From Crambe crambe (taxonomy: Eukaryota; Porifera; Demospongiae; Poecilosclerida; Crambeidae), in assembly GCA_963924555.1 (NCBI GenBank), contig OZ004597.1:1568404-1632403 (forward strand): DNA of 64,000 bases, written 5' to 3'. The notes under the pieces were generated by a model that worked only from the letters and a program-made list of their open reading frames with translations, was not told where the DNA came from and searched no databases. This document shows positions 62,055-64,000 of the stretch, piece after piece. Both the position numbers and the translations under genes were made by a program. Every line of letters begins with the position of its first letter. Positions within the stretch are counted from its first letter, which is position 1.

Positions 62055-63119
62055 CTAACTGGATAAAATTGGCTGTACTGGAGTCATAAGAGGTTCTGAA
62101 ATGTCTTTTTCTTTCTTGATTTCTGTTGAAGTGAATCTGATGACATCTGTGTTGCCCTTGATAGGACTAGTTGGGGAACTGGACCGACTTGGTGTAAATT
62201 GATTGCTTTTATCGCTCTCTGGAAGCTTGGGACTAGCTGTTGGACTTGAGGATGGACTACTGGGTGGGCTACTGCTGGATTTTCGAACTATCACTCTGGA
62301 CCAATCAACCGATCTGAGTTCGACTCCCATTTCTTCTAAACTGTGTCCCATGCGATAGTTGATGCTAAGTTTGCCACATTCTCTGCCAACTCGCCACAGT
62401 TTTTTTAGTTGAACATCATATGGTGCTGTTCTGTGAATGTATCTTCCCTTTTTCGTGGTGGACATTGTGTATTTTCCTTCAGTGACTTTGAATGCGTCCT
62501 TTTTGTTTGCTTGGTCAAAGTGAATATCCTTGATGGGTCTGTATTCCTCCTTGATGTAACTTGCTTCACAGCGTACAACTTCAACTGTGCCAATCTTTGA
62601 TCTTCTCTTCTCATCAACTGTATCATGCTTTTAGGAATAAAAATAACAAATGAAATGGATTGTACATAAAGATAATTAAAATTGTTAGGTACCTGATTCT
62701 TAGCATATCTCGGGAGAGCAAACAGAAATTCTCTCATGCCTTCTTTGTCTTCAAATCCACCAATGATCCTGGATTGAAGTGAATAAAAGTATCAATTAAA
62801 TGCTCCTTGATCAAATGGTAATTACCACTCACTTTGATTGCCCTTTCTCTAGTAGCAACTTTGTCACTCTGATACCATCCACATAAATGAAGACCACACT
62901 CGTTTCACAGTGAGGTGCCAAGTGAATGAACACTTGATAAGGAGTAACAGGAGACATCTGCACTTCTTTTTCTCCATTTACCATTTCTTCCATCTGCTGG
63001 TTATAGCTGAACGGCGTATGCAGGTTGCTCTCAACGAACACTCGTCCATCATGAACGTATTCAGGCACTGGTCGGCCTGCAACGAGCACCGAGAATCCAA
63101 AGAAGCTGTCACTGGGCAT
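62055..63119 (-). CDS. Uncharacterised protein, paralogue of the previous gene, with Ser/Pro-rich tail
   Basis: It starts MPSDSFFGFSVLVAGRPVPE (63119) and follows the same plan as the gene at 61477: SPVTPYQVFIHLAPHC, FIYVDGIRVTKLLLEKGQSK, IIGGFEDKEGMREFLFALPR, KIGTVEVVRCEASY and ANKKDAFKVTEGKY. The C-terminus is longer and low in complexity (SSSSPPSSPSSSP, SRSSSPTSPIKG), a likely phosphorylated disordered tail. The shared ANKKD..VT box in both proteins may be a binding site. Introns fall at matching places, so the two came from a tandem duplication and have diverged well. Function is unknown; the DUF7918 likeness is tentative. Confidence 0.6.
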
Positions 63120-63415
63120 TATCTAGTTCTTTGCTTTGCTTAGTTTTAAGAGCTGTGACAATAACTACGGCATATAAAAAACCGGAGCTGTATTTATAGC
63201 ACCAGGCGAGCTTCGCCCACGTATTCTGAGTACTCGCGCCCGCATACGCATACAAACCGCAATAATTTCTAAGAATGGTAGCTGATCATAGAATTATAAT
63301 CGACTTCTGAAGAAAACTCATTGTGAATTATAAAACCCAACGACTCCAAGAAAGTTACCAGCTATTCATAGACTTAATAATAGTCTCTTTGCATTAGCTT
63401 CAACTGTTTTTGTAG

Positions 63416-63566
63416 TTATAGTCTATAAAATCTCTTTGCATTATAAGCAAAGAACTGTTTTTGTTCTTTCAACCCGAATGGCTGCAAAATCAGTCTGAGA
63501 GCATCCATGAGTTGAGGGAAAGTTCCATTCACCTTGTCCACTGGAAAATTACTTGCAAATATTGTC
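63416..63566 (-). CDS. Last exon of an amidohydrolase-family gene (partial)
   Basis: An exon following an ATAG acceptor reads TIFASNFPVDKVNGTFPQLM, then ALRLILQPFGLKEQKQFF and AYNAKRFYRL before a TAA at 63416-63418. This is the C-terminal signature of the amidohydrolase-2 family (TIM-barrel metal hydrolases of lactones and decarboxylations): GSNFPVDK-type aspartate and N-A-x-R-F-Y-R-L end. Earlier exons should lie further right on the minus strand; one possible exon near 63915-63785 (SHVEFPRRRRNAVHF) does not look like this family, so the link is unproven. Confidence 0.6.
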
Positions 63567-64000
63567 CTATTTCAAATGAGAAAAGAGTACGGGTTTAATG
63601 GTGCCTGGCTAGAAATTAACTTGTGACCAAAATCAGTATTCATCAAATGTAGGGATGATGCTGAGGTAGTAAAAATTGTGGCCTTCATCTCTTTGTCCAT
63701 TACAGCTATACATTTGTACATTATTATGCTATACTTCTTGGAAGCTGTCTAATTTCAGATGCACTTTACTGTCTCCATGTAACTTAAAAAAATGTCCTCT
63801 TCAGTGATTCCTCCTCTGTAATCTTGTAACTCTGAATGTAGCTAAATGGATGATGAACAATAAAGTGAACAGCATTTCTTCTTCTTCTTGGAAACTCAAC
63901 ATGACTGATATGAAGTATGAAGCTTGCCTGTGATGATGTAGAAAAACAGAAGATGTCTCTATTATCTCTAAAAATATGCATATGGTCAAAATGAACAGTG
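63567..64000. other. Right edge, probably intronic
   Basis: AT-rich sequence with a possible minus-strand reading frame at about 63915-63785 (VHFIVHHPFSYIQSYKITEE). No family is recognised. It may be intron of the amidohydrolase gene or part of a separate gene beyond the window. Confidence 0.3.

Overview
The window looks like an animal genome with short AT-rich introns, very close gene spacing and many small DNA-transposon relics. The gene content (caspase, Death-domain, septin, YIPF, FPGT and DNHD1-like genes) is metazoan. The compactness, the intronless beta-helix genes and a 2A-like motif in front of a Death domain fit a demosponge such as Amphimedon; the species is an inference. Splice junctions were placed by eye from GT/AG sites, reading frame and comparison between paralogues, so they are approximate unless stated.

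Layout. 1-109: 3' end of an unknown plus-strand gene. 149-3333: decayed P-element-superfamily transposon (minus). 3949-6331: plus-strand Death-domain gene with a 2A-like motif, then an uncharacterised 285-residue unit and a linker exon shared with the caspase genes. 7166-9410: inverted, broken copy of a caspase-dsRBD gene plus a remnant of its neighbour. 9911-11769: two non-autonomous transposons. 11925-13090: gene with two Death domains. 13203-16391: FPGT (GDP-fucose salvage). 16553-25284: four tandem minus-strand genes, each joining a caspase-like protease domain to one to five dsRNA-binding domains. 25427-31458: two nearly identical intronless secreted beta-helix genes. 31642-35522: protein with two SH3 domains. 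35779-54656: large divergent dynein heavy chain (DNHD1-like). 54898-58937: septin of the SEPT6/8/10/11 group. 59136-60400: YIPF5-like Golgi membrane protein. 60545-63119: two paralogous uncharacterised genes. 63416-63566: last exon of an amidohydrolase.

The most interesting part is the caspase-dsRBD cluster. Each gene starts almost directly at the protease domain, without a CARD or DED, and carries dsRNA-binding domains behind it. If expressed as read, these would be proteases brought together on double-stranded RNA, a natural counterpart of the synthetic DRACO idea. Two of them have consensus NF-kB sites and a MARE/AP-1-like palindrome about 60-115 bp upstream of the start codon, and two Death-domain genes lie within 20 kb. 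I infer a candidate dsRNA-sensing cell-death or immune locus that is evolving by tandem duplication, inversion and gene fusion. Function is not shown by sequence alone.
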